Made by a program: the position numbers and the translations under genes. A stretch of 64,000 bases of DNA from Nitrospinaceae bacterium UBA7883 (GTDB taxonomy: Bacteria; Nitrospinota_A; UBA7883), in the NCBI GenBank assembly GCA_002500605.1, contig DLRR01000012.1, positions 62,001 through 126,000 on the forward strand, written 5' to 3'. Under the pieces are notes generated by a model. That model was not told the origin of the DNA, searched no databases, and worked only from the letters and a program-made list of their open reading frames with translations. Shown here piece after piece: positions 16,272 to 24,742 of this stretch. Positions within the stretch are counted from its first letter, which is position 1; each line of letters opens with the position of its first letter.

Positions 16272-18212
16272 TCAAGACGATGAGGTCTTAGCAGCAAATG
16301 CAAGTGTTCCACCAGCAGACATCAAGTTGAGGTCACGTTCGCTCATGGAGTGTGTGACCGGAATTTCCAGACTTTTTGTCTTGTTTAGAAGAACAATTTT
16401 TTCCCCTATACATGAAGTATCAATTTCCAGTTCGTCATCCTGATCAATTTTTTGATAATCGCTTTCATTAATAAAAGTCAACGGTAGAATCCCAAAATTA
16501 ATTAAATTAGCCATATGAATTCTTGCAAAGGATTTAACCAAAACTGCTTTAACCCCTAAATACTTGGGAGCAATGGCCGCATGCTCGCGTGAAGAGCCTT
16601 GGCCGTAATTTGACCCACCAACCACAAAACCCCCCCCAATATCTTTAGCCCTTGTTGGAAAGGATTGGTCAACAGCCTCAAATACAAACTCTGAGATGGC
16701 GGGTACATTTGAGCGGAATGGCAAAACTCTTGCGCCGGCTGGCATTATGTCATCAGTGGTAACATTATCACCAGTCTTTAGCAAAACCTTTCCCAAAAGG
16801 GTTGGAGGTAAGGCATCAAACTTCGGTAGTGGTGCAATGTTCGGCCCACGTAAAATCTCTACTTTCGCTGATTTTTTCGGTGAAAATGGAAAGATAATTA
16901 AATTATCGTTTATCTCATATTTGTTAGGCAAACCAATATTTTTATGTTTGATGTTAAGCTTTTTTGCAAGCTGTCTCGGGTCTATTAGTTCACCCGACAA
17001 GGCGGCGGCGGCGGCTGTCTCAGGACTTACAAGGTAAGTACCAGCATTCTTTGTTCCTGAACGACCTATGAAGTTCCTGTTAAATGTGCGGACAGATACA
17101 CCCTCACTATTGGGTGCTGCACCCATACCAATACAAGGCCCACATGCCGACTCTAAAACTCTTGCACCCGCATCGATAAGCGTAGAAAGCGCTCCATTAT
17201 CTGATATCATCTTATACACCTGCTTTGATCCAGGTGAGACAAACATGGAAAGCCCGGAAGCAATGGTGCGGCCCTTAAGCATCTTGGCCACAATCATCAA
17301 GTCGCGATATGAGGAATTTGTACAAGAACCTATTGCTACCTGTGAAACCTTCTTCCTTTTAAGTGATTTGACATCGACAACGTTGTCAGGCATATGTGGC
17401 TGTGCCACCATAGGCACCAAGTTGTCCAAATTTATTACTAGGGTCTCGTCGTATTCAGAATCTTTGTCAGCCTTTAATTCATAGTAATCTTTTTCACGTC
17501 CCTGAGCCTTTAAGTATTCTTTTGTCTTTGAATCAGAAGGAAAGACAGATGTAGTTGCGCCAAGTTCGGCTCCCATGTTAGTAATTGTAGCTCTGTCAGG
17601 TACAGTAAGGGACCTTAAAGCAGGCCCTGAATACTCAATGACTTTACCCACTCCACCTTTAACAGAAAGATTTCTTAGCACCTCTAGAATTATATCTTTA
17701 GCTGAGACCCATGACTGTAGTTTACCTTCGAGCCTGACATTTAGCACTTTTGGACAATTGAGAAAAAACGGTTGGCCTGCCATAGCCAATGCTACATCAA
17801 GACCACCGGCACCAATGGCTATCATCCCCACTCCCCCTTGGGTTGGAGTGTGGCTATCAGAGCCAAGCAGCGTTTGGCCCGGAACACCAAACCGTTCTAA
17901 GTGAACTTGGTGACAAATACCGTTTCCCGGTCTAGAAAAGTGAATTCCAAACTTTGCCGCCACAGACTGAAGATAAATATGATCGTCGGCATTTTTAAAG
18001 TCTGCCTGCATCGTGTTGTGATCCACATATGAAACAGATAATTTTGTTTTTACCCTTGGTATGCCCAGGGCTTCAAATTCGAGGTGAGCCATGGTTCCTG
18101 TGGCATCTTGCGTTAAAGTCTGATCTATTTTTATCGCTATCCTACCACCGGCCACAAGATCACCTTCAATCAAGTGTTTACTAAGAATCTTTTGAGTTAC
18201 ATTTAGTCCCAT
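16272..18212 (-). CDS. Aconitate hydratase (short, about 650-residue type)
   Basis: The 646-residue protein has the 4Fe-4S ligand motifs GSCTNSSYRD and ACGPCIGMG, and a C-terminal swivel domain with DNVTTDDI and NYGQGSSREHA. The order is the usual catalytic-plus-swivel arrangement, but the length is shorter than AcnA or AcnB (about 890). This compact class is known from diverse anaerobes and deltaproteobacteria. It isomerises citrate to isocitrate. GAGG six bases before the ATG provides a ribosome site. Malate dehydrogenase follows. Confidence 0.94.
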   Translation of the reverse strand: MGLNVTQKILSKHLIEGDLVAGGRIAIKIDQTLTQDATGTMAHLEFEALGIPRVKTKLSVSYVDHNTMQADFKNADDHIYLQSVAAKFGIHFSRPGNGICHQVHLERFGVPGQTLLGSDSHTPTQGGVGMIAIGAGGLDVALAMAGQPFFLNCPKVLNVRLEGKLQSWVSAKDIILEVLRNLSVKGGVGKVIEYSGPALRSLTVPDRATITNMGAELGATTSVFPSDSKTKEYLKAQGREKDYYELKADKDSEYDETLVINLDNLVPMVAQPHMPDNVVDVKSLKRKKVSQVAIGSCTNSSYRDLMIVAKMLKGRTIASGLSMFVSPGSKQVYKMISDNGALSTLIDAGARVLESACGPCIGMGAAPNSEGVSVRTFNRNFIGRSGTKNAGTYLVSPETAAAAALSGELIDPRQLAKKLNIKHKNIGLPNKYEINDNLIIFPFSPKKSAKVEILRGPNIAPLPKFDALPPTLLGKVLLKTGDNVTTDDIMPAGARVLPFRSNVPAISEFVFEAVDQSFPTRAKDIGGGFVVGGSNYGQGSSREHAAIAPKYLGVKAVLVKSFARIHMANLINFGILPLTFINESDYQKIDQDDELEIDTSCIGEKIVLLNKTKSLEIPVTHSMSERDLNLMSAGGTLAFAAKTSSS

Positions 18213-18403
18213 CTATTGCCTCTAATCAGAAATTTATTGATGTTATTGGTACGAAAAACAATTAAAGCATCTTGGCATTTAATCCAAGACACCATCCATC
18301 TTACTTATTAGCTAAACTCTACATAGGAAAATTCTGAGACGTTTTATCGTAAAAGTCAAGATTAAAGCCGGAGGTATACTTTTCATACCCACGATACTGC
18401 CTA

Positions 18404-19018
18404 CTATTTGATTAGATAAATCATAGGATCGACTGCTTTTCTGTTTAACCGCAGTTCAAAATGAAGGTGGTATCCTGTCGACCTGCCAGTTTTTCCCACA
18501 TAAGCTATGGTTTGTCCATGGCTAACCCATTCACCTTTTCTAACTATATTTCTAAAGTTATGGGCATATACGGTAATTATTTTTTTGCTGTGCATGATCA
18601 TCACCATGTTTCCATAGCCAGTTGGTCCATTTCCTGAAAAAATAACTCTTCCACCGGAAGAAGCTAAAATAGGGGTCCCTTTTGGAGCGCTTAAATCTAT
18701 TCCATCATGTCTCTCGTTTTCTCTAACTCCAAACCCACGCGATATACTTATTCTTTTAAGCGGCCACGACAGCCTTAATGAAATTTTAGCTTGTCGCTTT
18801 TGACTTTTTTCCACAGTTCGTTTTTTTGGTGATTGGTTTTTCGACCATTTTGAAGGTGCTGAGGAAGCACGTTTATAAGGTTTTTTCTTGATAGATGACT
18901 TGGATGCACACGATGGAGTGGAGATAGAGGCAACCATAATAGTAATAATTGCAATGAAAAATAGTTTAGTTGATGGAAGAAATGGCAATTTCAACCGCTT
19001 CTTTGGGTGTATGAGCAA
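18404..19018 (-). CDS. Exported LytM/M23-family endopeptidase
   Basis: The C-terminal half (about residues 85-204) is a LytM domain with RHDGIDLS (the H-x3-D zinc ligands) and HLHFELR. All zinc-ligand positions are present, so it may be an active peptidoglycan endopeptidase. The N terminus has a membrane segment (FFIAIITIMVAS) then CASKSSIKKK, possibly a lipoprotein, and a basic linker. The start is uncertain: the longest frame starts at TTG 19018, overlapping the upstream gene by 53 bases, and TTGs at 18994 and 18988 are also possible. Confidence 0.85.
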   Translation of the reverse strand: MLIHPKKRLKLPFLPSTKLFFIAIITIMVASISTPSCASKSSIKKKPYKRASSAPSKWSKNQSPKKRTVEKSQKRQAKISLRLSWPLKRISISRGFGVRENERHDGIDLSAPKGTPILASSGGRVIFSGNGPTGYGNMVMIMHSKKIITVYAHNFRNIVRKGEWVSHGQTIAYVGKTGRSTGYHLHFELRLNRKAVDPMIYLIK

Positions 19019-19418
19019 TCAACACTCCGCTAATCTGGGCCCACTGACCAAGGCAAATAACTGGTTTACTAAGTTTGAGTGATATGTAAACTTCAGTTAA
19101 TGTACCATGCCCCCCCTGCAGGGCAATTAAAGCCTGTGCCGTATGAGCAATAATTATATTTCTTGCATGACCCATGTCGGTTGCAACAGGTATTGTAACC
19201 CATGGATTTGCATCATTAATATCAGATGAAGGAATTATTCCTATGGTTTCTCCGCCATTTTCAACTGCCCCTCGGCAAGCGGCCTCCATCACACCACCAA
19301 GACCACCACATACTAAAACAGCATCACTACCAGCAATCAAGCTTCCAACTTCTTCAGCTTGCGATGCAGTTTCAGCATCACATAAACCAAACCCTATGAC
19401 ACCAATAATAGGCTTCAT
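18966..19418 (-). CDS. TIGR00725/LOG-like nucleotide-binding protein
   Basis: The 150-residue Rossmann-fold protein has GGLGGVMEAACRGA and GGHGTLTE, variants of the LOG-family PGGxGTxxE motif, as in the TIGR00725 family. Related proteins include cytokinin-activating phosphoribohydrolases and molybdenum-cofactor carriers; the role of this subgroup is unknown. It begins at an ATG at 19418. Its 3' end overlaps the start of the M23 peptidase gene, so the two are probably cotranscribed. Confidence 0.85.
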   Translation of the reverse strand: MKPIIGVIGFGLCDAETASQAEEVGSLIAGSDAVLVCGGLGGVMEAACRGAVENGGETIGIIPSSDINDANPWVTIPVATDMGHARNIIIAHTAQALIALQGGHGTLTEVYISLKLSKPVICLGQWAQISGVLIAHTPKEAVEIAISSIN

Positions 19419-19487
19419 TGTTATCTAGTATGCTTGCTGAAACAGTTGTTCTCTATGATCTTTTGCCCCTGATTTGATCCCATTGCC

Positions 19488-20639
19488 TCATATTTTCCAC
19501 ATTGGATCAAATAACTTTTGATGCTCTTCTAAAGCAAACCTATCCGTCATACCTGCAATATAGTCACAAATTAACCGCTCAATTGTCTCTGTATCACGTT
19601 TTTTATAAACTGTAGGCGGAAGAAGCTCCGGCCTGCGTTTGTAGGCCTCGAACAACCGAACAATTACATTGGAAGCTTTTTCTTCCATACGTGTTAATTT
19701 ATGGTGCTTATACATTGTCTTGCAGAGAAATTCTGAGAGCTCTTTCCGTTCTTCCGTGAACTCTTTGGAAAAATTGGCAACTTTTATTGCTTGCTGCCGT
19801 ACTTGGTCGGGAGTGTTTATTGACAACTTTTCCAAGTTTTCTTCAGTTTGGCGAATAAGGTTTTCCACTTGCCTATCAATAATTCTCCCAATGATATGGT
19901 GCTTAAATACATTGTTGCTAAAGTCCATTTTTGAGTTGGATGACAACTTTGCCTTTTGCCAAATCACAAGATCATCAAGGCTTTCCCAATGTATCAAGTT
20001 CGAAGTTAGTCCGTCATCTAGGTCATGACTGTTATATGCTATTGCATCCGCCATATCCACAATTTGTGCTTCCACTGAGGGATTTGGGAACGCAGCAAAC
20101 TCAATGAGAGAGTCCTCACCTTTAGTTTTAGCGTGTTTGGCAATTGCCTCCCTAGTTTCCCAAGTGAGATTTAAACCACGGAAGTTAGGGTATCTATTCT
20201 CTATATGATCAACTATCCTAAGGCCGTGCACATTATGCTCAAAACCACCATGAGACGACATAAGTTCGTTCAGAGCATCCTGCCCAGAATGGCCAAATGG
20301 GGCATGCCCTAGATCGTGGCTTAAAGAAATAGACTCACACAAGTCCTCGTTAAGACGAAGCGCTCTAGCAATTGTTCTGCTGATTTGAGACACTTCAATT
20401 GAATGGGTTAACCGTGTCCTGTAATAGTCACCTTCATGATAAACAAAAACTTGGGTTTTATACATTAGCCTTCGAAACGCACCGCAATGAACAATCCTGT
20501 CCCTATCACGCATGTACAGCGTTCTAAAAAGATGCTCATCCTCACTATGGGCTCGGCCTCGACTATTTCTGCTTGTTGCAGCGAAAGGGGCAAGTTCCCT
20601 TTCTTCCAGATGTTCTGACTCCAGCCTTTCTCTCAACAT
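19488..20639 (-). CDS. dGTPase-like deoxynucleoside triphosphate triphosphohydrolase
   Basis: The 383-residue HD-domain protein has the metal ligands in YRTRLTHSIEVSQ, ISLSHDLGHAPFGHSG and a downstream AQIVDMADAIAYNSHDLDD, diagnostic of the dGTPase family, here of the deltaproteobacterial type 2 length. It hydrolyses dNTPs to nucleosides plus triphosphate. GGGAG before the ATG is a clear ribosome site. It follows the ferredoxin gene by 11 bases and is followed by the LOG-like gene after 69 bases. Confidence 0.92.
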   Translation of the reverse strand: MLRERLESEHLEERELAPFAATSRNSRGRAHSEDEHLFRTLYMRDRDRIVHCGAFRRLMYKTQVFVYHEGDYYRTRLTHSIEVSQISRTIARALRLNEDLCESISLSHDLGHAPFGHSGQDALNELMSSHGGFEHNVHGLRIVDHIENRYPNFRGLNLTWETREAIAKHAKTKGEDSLIEFAAFPNPSVEAQIVDMADAIAYNSHDLDDGLTSNLIHWESLDDLVIWQKAKLSSNSKMDFSNNVFKHHIIGRIIDRQVENLIRQTEENLEKLSINTPDQVRQQAIKVANFSKEFTEERKELSEFLCKTMYKHHKLTRMEEKASNVIVRLFEAYKRRPELLPPTVYKKRDTETIERLICDYIAGMTDRFALEEHQKLFDPMWKI

Positions 20640-20650
20640 AAAGCTCCCAG

Positions 20651-20983
20651 TTACATTCCAAACAATTCTTCAGGAATCATCAACCTTTCAACTGGTTTGC
20701 CGTTTGTAAAGTGTTGTTCAAAAATCTCGTCAACATCTCCCTCCTGAACCCTTCCATACCAAATGCCTTCCGGATAGACTAACACTACTGGTCCAAACTG
20801 ACACGGGGCAAGACATGAGCGAACACCAGAGACTACAACTTTATCGTACATTTGACGTTGGTTAAGAACATCAGCAAATTTTTGCCATATGTTAATCGCA
20901 CCACTTTGGGAACAACTTCCTTTTGGATGTCCTTCTGGTCTTTGGTTCGAGCAAACAAACACGTGAAATGTTGGTTTTAACAT
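20651..20983 (-). CDS. (2Fe-2S) thioredoxin-like ferredoxin
   Basis: The called ATG at 20983 gives 110 residues. Four cysteines, FVCSNQRP...GSC near the N terminus and SCLAPCQFGPV in the middle, fit the thioredoxin-fold 2Fe-2S ferredoxin of Azotobacter/Aquifex type. It is an electron carrier of unknown partner. Two in-frame GTG codons precede the ATG; the AGGAG site is nine bases upstream of the ATG, which favours it. A long leader (about 180 bases) with stable secondary structure precedes it. Confidence 0.9.
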   Translation of the reverse strand: MLKPTFHVFVCSNQRPEGHPKGSCSQSGAINIWQKFADVLNQRQMYDKVVVSGVRSCLAPCQFGPVVLVYPEGIWYGRVQEGDVDEIFEQHFTNGKPVERLMIPEELFGM

Positions 20984-21057
20984 CACCACATACTCCTGTA
21001 TATTTATTTTAGTTCTTAGTTAATTCCGTGAATCCATCCCAGCAGATACATGAAGGT

Positions 21058-21161
21058 GCAAAACGGGAAATGAAAGAAAGCCAAGGCACCGAACGTTAAT
21101 CTGCCGTCCGGTGAACATACAATCATCTTCCCCTTTGGCTACTCTGGGTACAGACCGTTGC
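21058..21161 (-). ncRNA. Candidate structured RNA or leader upstream of the ferredoxin gene
   Basis: Three nested helices can form. The outer one pairs 21155-21161 with 21058-21066 with a two-base bulge. The middle one pairs 21132-21140 with 21079-21086 with one bulge. The inner is a nine-pair hairpin (21105-21113 with 21087-21095) with a nine-base loop. The inner stem has one position that is G-U on the minus strand but A-C on the plus strand, so the minus strand is favoured. A TATAAT (21162-21167) lies just upstream, but the start it implies (about 21155) would omit most of the outer stem's 5' side. It matches no RNA family I recognise. Confidence 0.4.
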
Positions 21162-21167
21162 ATTATA
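21162..21167 (-). promoter_or_regulatory. Candidate -10 element (TATAAT) upstream of the ferredoxin leader
   Basis: A perfect TATAAT on the minus strand, without a convincing -35 box at 16-18 bases. It would drive the ferredoxin-dGTPase group from about 21155. Confidence 0.42.
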
Positions 21168-21225
21168 CTACATTACCATGTTCAACTGATGTGAACTTAC
21201 AGATTACAACAATTGAAGCATACAT

Positions 21226-21250
21226 AACTGGAAACTCGGCAGTTCCAGTT
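21226..21250 (-). terminator. Stem-loop after the DUF255 protein gene
   Basis: AACTGGAA (21226-21233) and TTCCAGTT (21243-21250) form an eight-pair stem with a nine-base loop, 41 bases downstream of the stop at 21291. No U-tract follows, so termination would need a factor such as Rho, or the hairpin may protect the 3' end. Confidence 0.45.
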
Positions 21251-21290
21251 GATTAACTAACAAGGAAATTCTACCGTTAATTTATGCTAG

Positions 21291-23375
21291 TCACAAATTT
21301 TCCAACTGAGTCTTTAAACCATTTGGAGTAATAGATGGTGTTAGACACACTTTATTCTTACAAACATACGCCATTGTATTACTTGCGGGCAAACGCCCTT
21401 GTTGGAGCAACGGGTCAAGAGAATCGGCCCCAAGTGGAATCCTCAGCACTGCAAAATAGCGGGTAAGCCCGGATGTCAGCCAAGACGCTCTATCTGTTTC
21501 ATCATCGGCAAAAGCATATACAACCTCTATACGGTCTTGAGAAAGCTCTCGCCATAAAATCATAGTCTCGGCTGAAGAAATATTCGCTCCATTGAGGGCC
21601 CTTAACAAATAGGCCGCCGTCTTCCTAGCCATCTCTTCCCTTTGAGGTTCATTTAATGCAATAGACAACCTCAAGTTAACACGGCCCAGAACAGCAGCAG
21701 AGCTTGGTATGGATCGGTCTTGAACCACTCTTGGTCTGATAATCAGTTTTCCGTTATTCCGAACCAGGAAATATCCGCCATCCCCCGCCGAAAAATACTC
21801 TTCCCCTATATCTGCATATTTTTTACTCAGTTGTAAGTAATCCTCAGAGCCAGTTACTTCAAACAAATCCCAAAATGCCATTGCTGCATATGCATAATCG
21901 TCTAAAGTTCCCTCACCACCACCATCTCCCTTCCGCCACCAATGGTTGTCGGCAATTTTGTCTAAAATAAATTTAGACGATTTAATAGCCGTTTTAAGAT
22001 AATTAGGTTCGTTCAGCCATATCGACGAACGTGCAAAAGCAGAAACCATCATGGAATGCCATGAAGCAATTACTTTATCGTCTAGCATTGGTCTTGTTCT
22101 TGTTTGCCGCACTTCAAATAGCTTTTCCAAAGACCTCTCGTAATTTTTTTCTGTTATCTTTCTTAAGGTGTTTGTACCGGTTTTGACCCTTACTGGCCCA
22201 CTTTCAGTTACCTGAATATCAAACATGTTTCCTTCCTTCGAAAGACCATAATCTCTTATAAAATTGGAGTCACCCACAATCCTCTCCACATCATCTAAGG
22301 ACCATAAATAGTACTTTCCTTCCTCACCATCGCTATCCGCATCTATAGATGATAGAAAACCGCCATCTTCATTCATAAGCTCTCGCTCAATGAACTCGAG
22401 TGATTTTTTTACAAGTTTAACGTAACCGACGTTATTGAATAGGATTGAGGCCTTCGCATAGAGTGAAATTAAAACAGCATTATCATATAACATCTTTTCA
22501 AAATGCGGTATTTCCCATTTTGGATCAACAGTATAGCGATGAAACCCTCCACCTACATGGTCATACATTCCACCATCTGCCATTTGATCTAGGGTTAGCT
22601 GTAAGAATTTATCATCGGATTTTTCAAGAAGCAAAAACTCTAGCATAGAAGAGTGTGGAAATTTGTTTTGGCTGCCAAAGCCTCCAAATTTTCGATCCAT
22701 TGTATCTCGTACTTGTGCCATATCTAATTCGAACAGTGCATCACCAACATTTCCAGTTTCCATTTGCTTTCGTAGCGTTTCTGCTATACGACCGCTATTA
22801 ACTATCACTTCATCACGATTCTTTTTCCAATATTCATCAACTTTTACCAGGATTTGTTTGAACACATCACGCTTTTGATATCCCAACGCATAAATTGGAT
22901 TTTGATTTGGTGTAAGAAACACATTGTTGGGCCATCCACCGTGCCCCTGCAACACCATAGCGGCCTCCATATAAATTGCATCAATATCTGGTCTCTGTTC
23001 TCGATCAACCTTTATGCTAATGTAACGATCGTTTATCACATCCGCAAAATCTTCGTGTCGAAAACACTCTTCTTCTAGTTCGTTACACCAATGACATGCT
23101 GTGTATCCGATAGAAAGAAATATTAGTTTATTTTCACGCTTGGCCTTTTCCAGAGCCTCATCGCCCCACTCGTACCAGTTAATTGGATTAGTGGAGTGCT
23201 TGAGCAGATAAGGACTATTAGAATCTGCCAGTTTGTTGAGTTTCGTTTTATTGGATTTGGTGGTATGTTGACTAATGCTCATGTTTAATATTCTTTTCCC
23301 AGTATCCGAATAGCCCAGCATAATTACTGAACTACTAACCAACAATAGTATTAGGATAGTAACAAATTTTTTCAT
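21291..23375 (-). CDS. Exported or membrane-anchored DUF255 thioredoxin-domain protein (YyaL/SPATA20 family)
   Basis: The 694-residue protein has an N-terminal hydrophobic segment (about 4-21), then a thioredoxin-like DUF255 domain with the characteristic SPYLLKHSTNPINWY and CHWC (94-97). A long (alpha/alpha)6-type six-hairpin domain follows, including GGMYDHVGGGFHRY. Such proteins combine a thioredoxin fold with a cellobiose-epimerase-like scaffold. Their substrate is unknown. The export signal here is unusual because many homologues are predicted cytosolic. The gene is divergent from a heptosyltransferase gene, with 229 bases between them containing a 7-bp inverted repeat (23463-23469/23486-23492). 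Confidence 0.88.
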   Translation of the reverse strand: MKKFVTILILLLVSSSVIMLGYSDTGKRILNMSISQHTTKSNKTKLNKLADSNSPYLLKHSTNPINWYEWGDEALEKAKRENKLIFLSIGYTACHWCNELEEECFRHEDFADVINDRYISIKVDREQRPDIDAIYMEAAMVLQGHGGWPNNVFLTPNQNPIYALGYQKRDVFKQILVKVDEYWKKNRDEVIVNSGRIAETLRKQMETGNVGDALFELDMAQVRDTMDRKFGGFGSQNKFPHSSMLEFLLLEKSDDKFLQLTLDQMADGGMYDHVGGGFHRYTVDPKWEIPHFEKMLYDNAVLISLYAKASILFNNVGYVKLVKKSLEFIERELMNEDGGFLSSIDADSDGEEGKYYLWSLDDVERIVGDSNFIRDYGLSKEGNMFDIQVTESGPVRVKTGTNTLRKITEKNYERSLEKLFEVRQTRTRPMLDDKVIASWHSMMVSAFARSSIWLNEPNYLKTAIKSSKFILDKIADNHWWRKGDGGGEGTLDDYAYAAMAFWDLFEVTGSEDYLQLSKKYADIGEEYFSAGDGGYFLVRNNGKLIIRPRVVQDRSIPSSAAVLGRVNLRLSIALNEPQREEMARKTAAYLLRALNGANISSAETMILWRELSQDRIEVVYAFADDETDRASWLTSGLTRYFAVLRIPLGADSLDPLLQQGRLPASNTMAYVCKNKVCLTPSITPNGLKTQLENL

Positions 23376-23604
23376 TTACATATCATTATGTAGTCTTGAT
23401 TAATTTTACCATCCTTCTCTTTTATCAGGGTAATATTTGCCCTAGAAAGAATGAAAATTTACAGTGATTGAAGTCAATTGTAAGGAATCACTATTTAGAA
23501 AAACTATTGAGAATACTCGCTGTCCTTATAGTTGTCATAAACATTTATATGATGGGGTGATTTTCTATAGGAATGAGCCTAATAAAATATAGTACAAATA
23601 CTTC

Positions 23605-24654
23605 ATGAAATCAAAACTGACAACAATCGAAAAGATCTTGGTTATACGATTCAGGTCTATCGGGGACATTATACTATCCAACCCCGTACTAAAGGGACTA
23701 CGTGGCAGCTTCCCTGGGTCTAAGATTCACTACCTTGTGGATGATGTTTTTGAAGACATTTTATTTAATAACCCACACATTGATAAAGTCATAACCCACC
23801 CCAGATCAGCTGAGAAACAGTCAATTGGCAAACAGATGAAAAGTATAAAATTGTTAAGACAGGAGCGTTATGATGCAGTGGTAGATTTACAGGCAGGACC
23901 TCGTGGTGCCTTAACATCACTTCTTACTGGAGCACCAATTCGTGCTGGACACCGGTTTAAGATGCGAAACACCATTTGTTATAACAAGTACGCCAAAACC
24001 CCTGAGCCAGACTGCCATACATGGAAAGTACAATTTGCTATAGCTCGTGCCATAGATGTTCCATGGCCCAAAAAACCAGAATTTTTTTTGGACACCACGG
24101 ATAAAAATAAAAACTCAGTGAAATTACGTTTTAAACAAATAGGACTAATGCTAGACCGGCCTTTGGCAGTGTTACATCCTGGCGCACGCATATATGAAAA
24201 GCGTTGGCCTGGATCTAAATTGGGCTTGTTAGCCCGTTGGCTAGTTGACAATCGTGGTTTTGCTGTAATATTGGCCGGAAATCATAATGACAAAGACGAA
24301 ATTGAAGCCATACGAAAAGCTTCGGGTTATGCACTTCCATATTTTACCGATATTTCGCTGGGGGAACTAGTTGGCATAATTAATTCGGTGGACCTTTTAG
24401 TTTGCAACGATTCCGGACCTATGCATATTGCTGGTGCACTGAACATTCCAACAGTGGCAATGTTTGGCCCGTCAGATCCTGCCTTATGGTCTCCGATTGG
24501 AAGCAGAAAATCCTTGGTCACGCCTCCACCCATGGAATGTATGCCATGTGATCAGAAGCGCTGCGAAAGAACAGGAAATCATTGTATGACCCACATTGGG
24601 ATAGATGACGTAAAAAAAGCAGTCGACCAACTAATGACAAAACAAGGACATTAA
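23605..24654 (+). CDS. GT9-family heptosyltransferase
   Basis: The 349-residue protein begins ILVIRFRSIGDIILSNPVL, the GT9 signature for ADP-heptose LPS heptosyltransferases, and has a C-terminal nucleotide-binding motif CNDSGPMHIAGAL and FGPSDPALW. A cysteine cluster (CMPCDQKRCERTGNHC) near the end occurs in one WaaF-like subgroup. It would add heptose (or a related sugar) to the LPS core. No Shine-Dalgarno sequence precedes the ATG; a TATAGT box lies only about 11 bases upstream of it, so a very short leader is possible. It converges on xseA. Confidence 0.88.
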   Translation: MKSKLTTIEKILVIRFRSIGDIILSNPVLKGLRGSFPGSKIHYLVDDVFEDILFNNPHIDKVITHPRSAEKQSIGKQMKSIKLLRQERYDAVVDLQAGPRGALTSLLTGAPIRAGHRFKMRNTICYNKYAKTPEPDCHTWKVQFAIARAIDVPWPKKPEFFLDTTDKNKNSVKLRFKQIGLMLDRPLAVLHPGARIYEKRWPGSKLGLLARWLVDNRGFAVILAGNHNDKDEIEAIRKASGYALPYFTDISLGELVGIINSVDLLVCNDSGPMHIAGALNIPTVAMFGPSDPALWSPIGSRKSLVTPPPMECMPCDQKRCERTGNHCMTHIGIDDVKKAVDQLMTKQGH

Positions 24655-24742
24655 ACGCAATTTTTACAATTAGTTATATGCTTTAATTGAAGCTATTTCT
24701 ATTTGGAAGTTTTACATGTTTTGATCACCTGTGGCAAGGATA

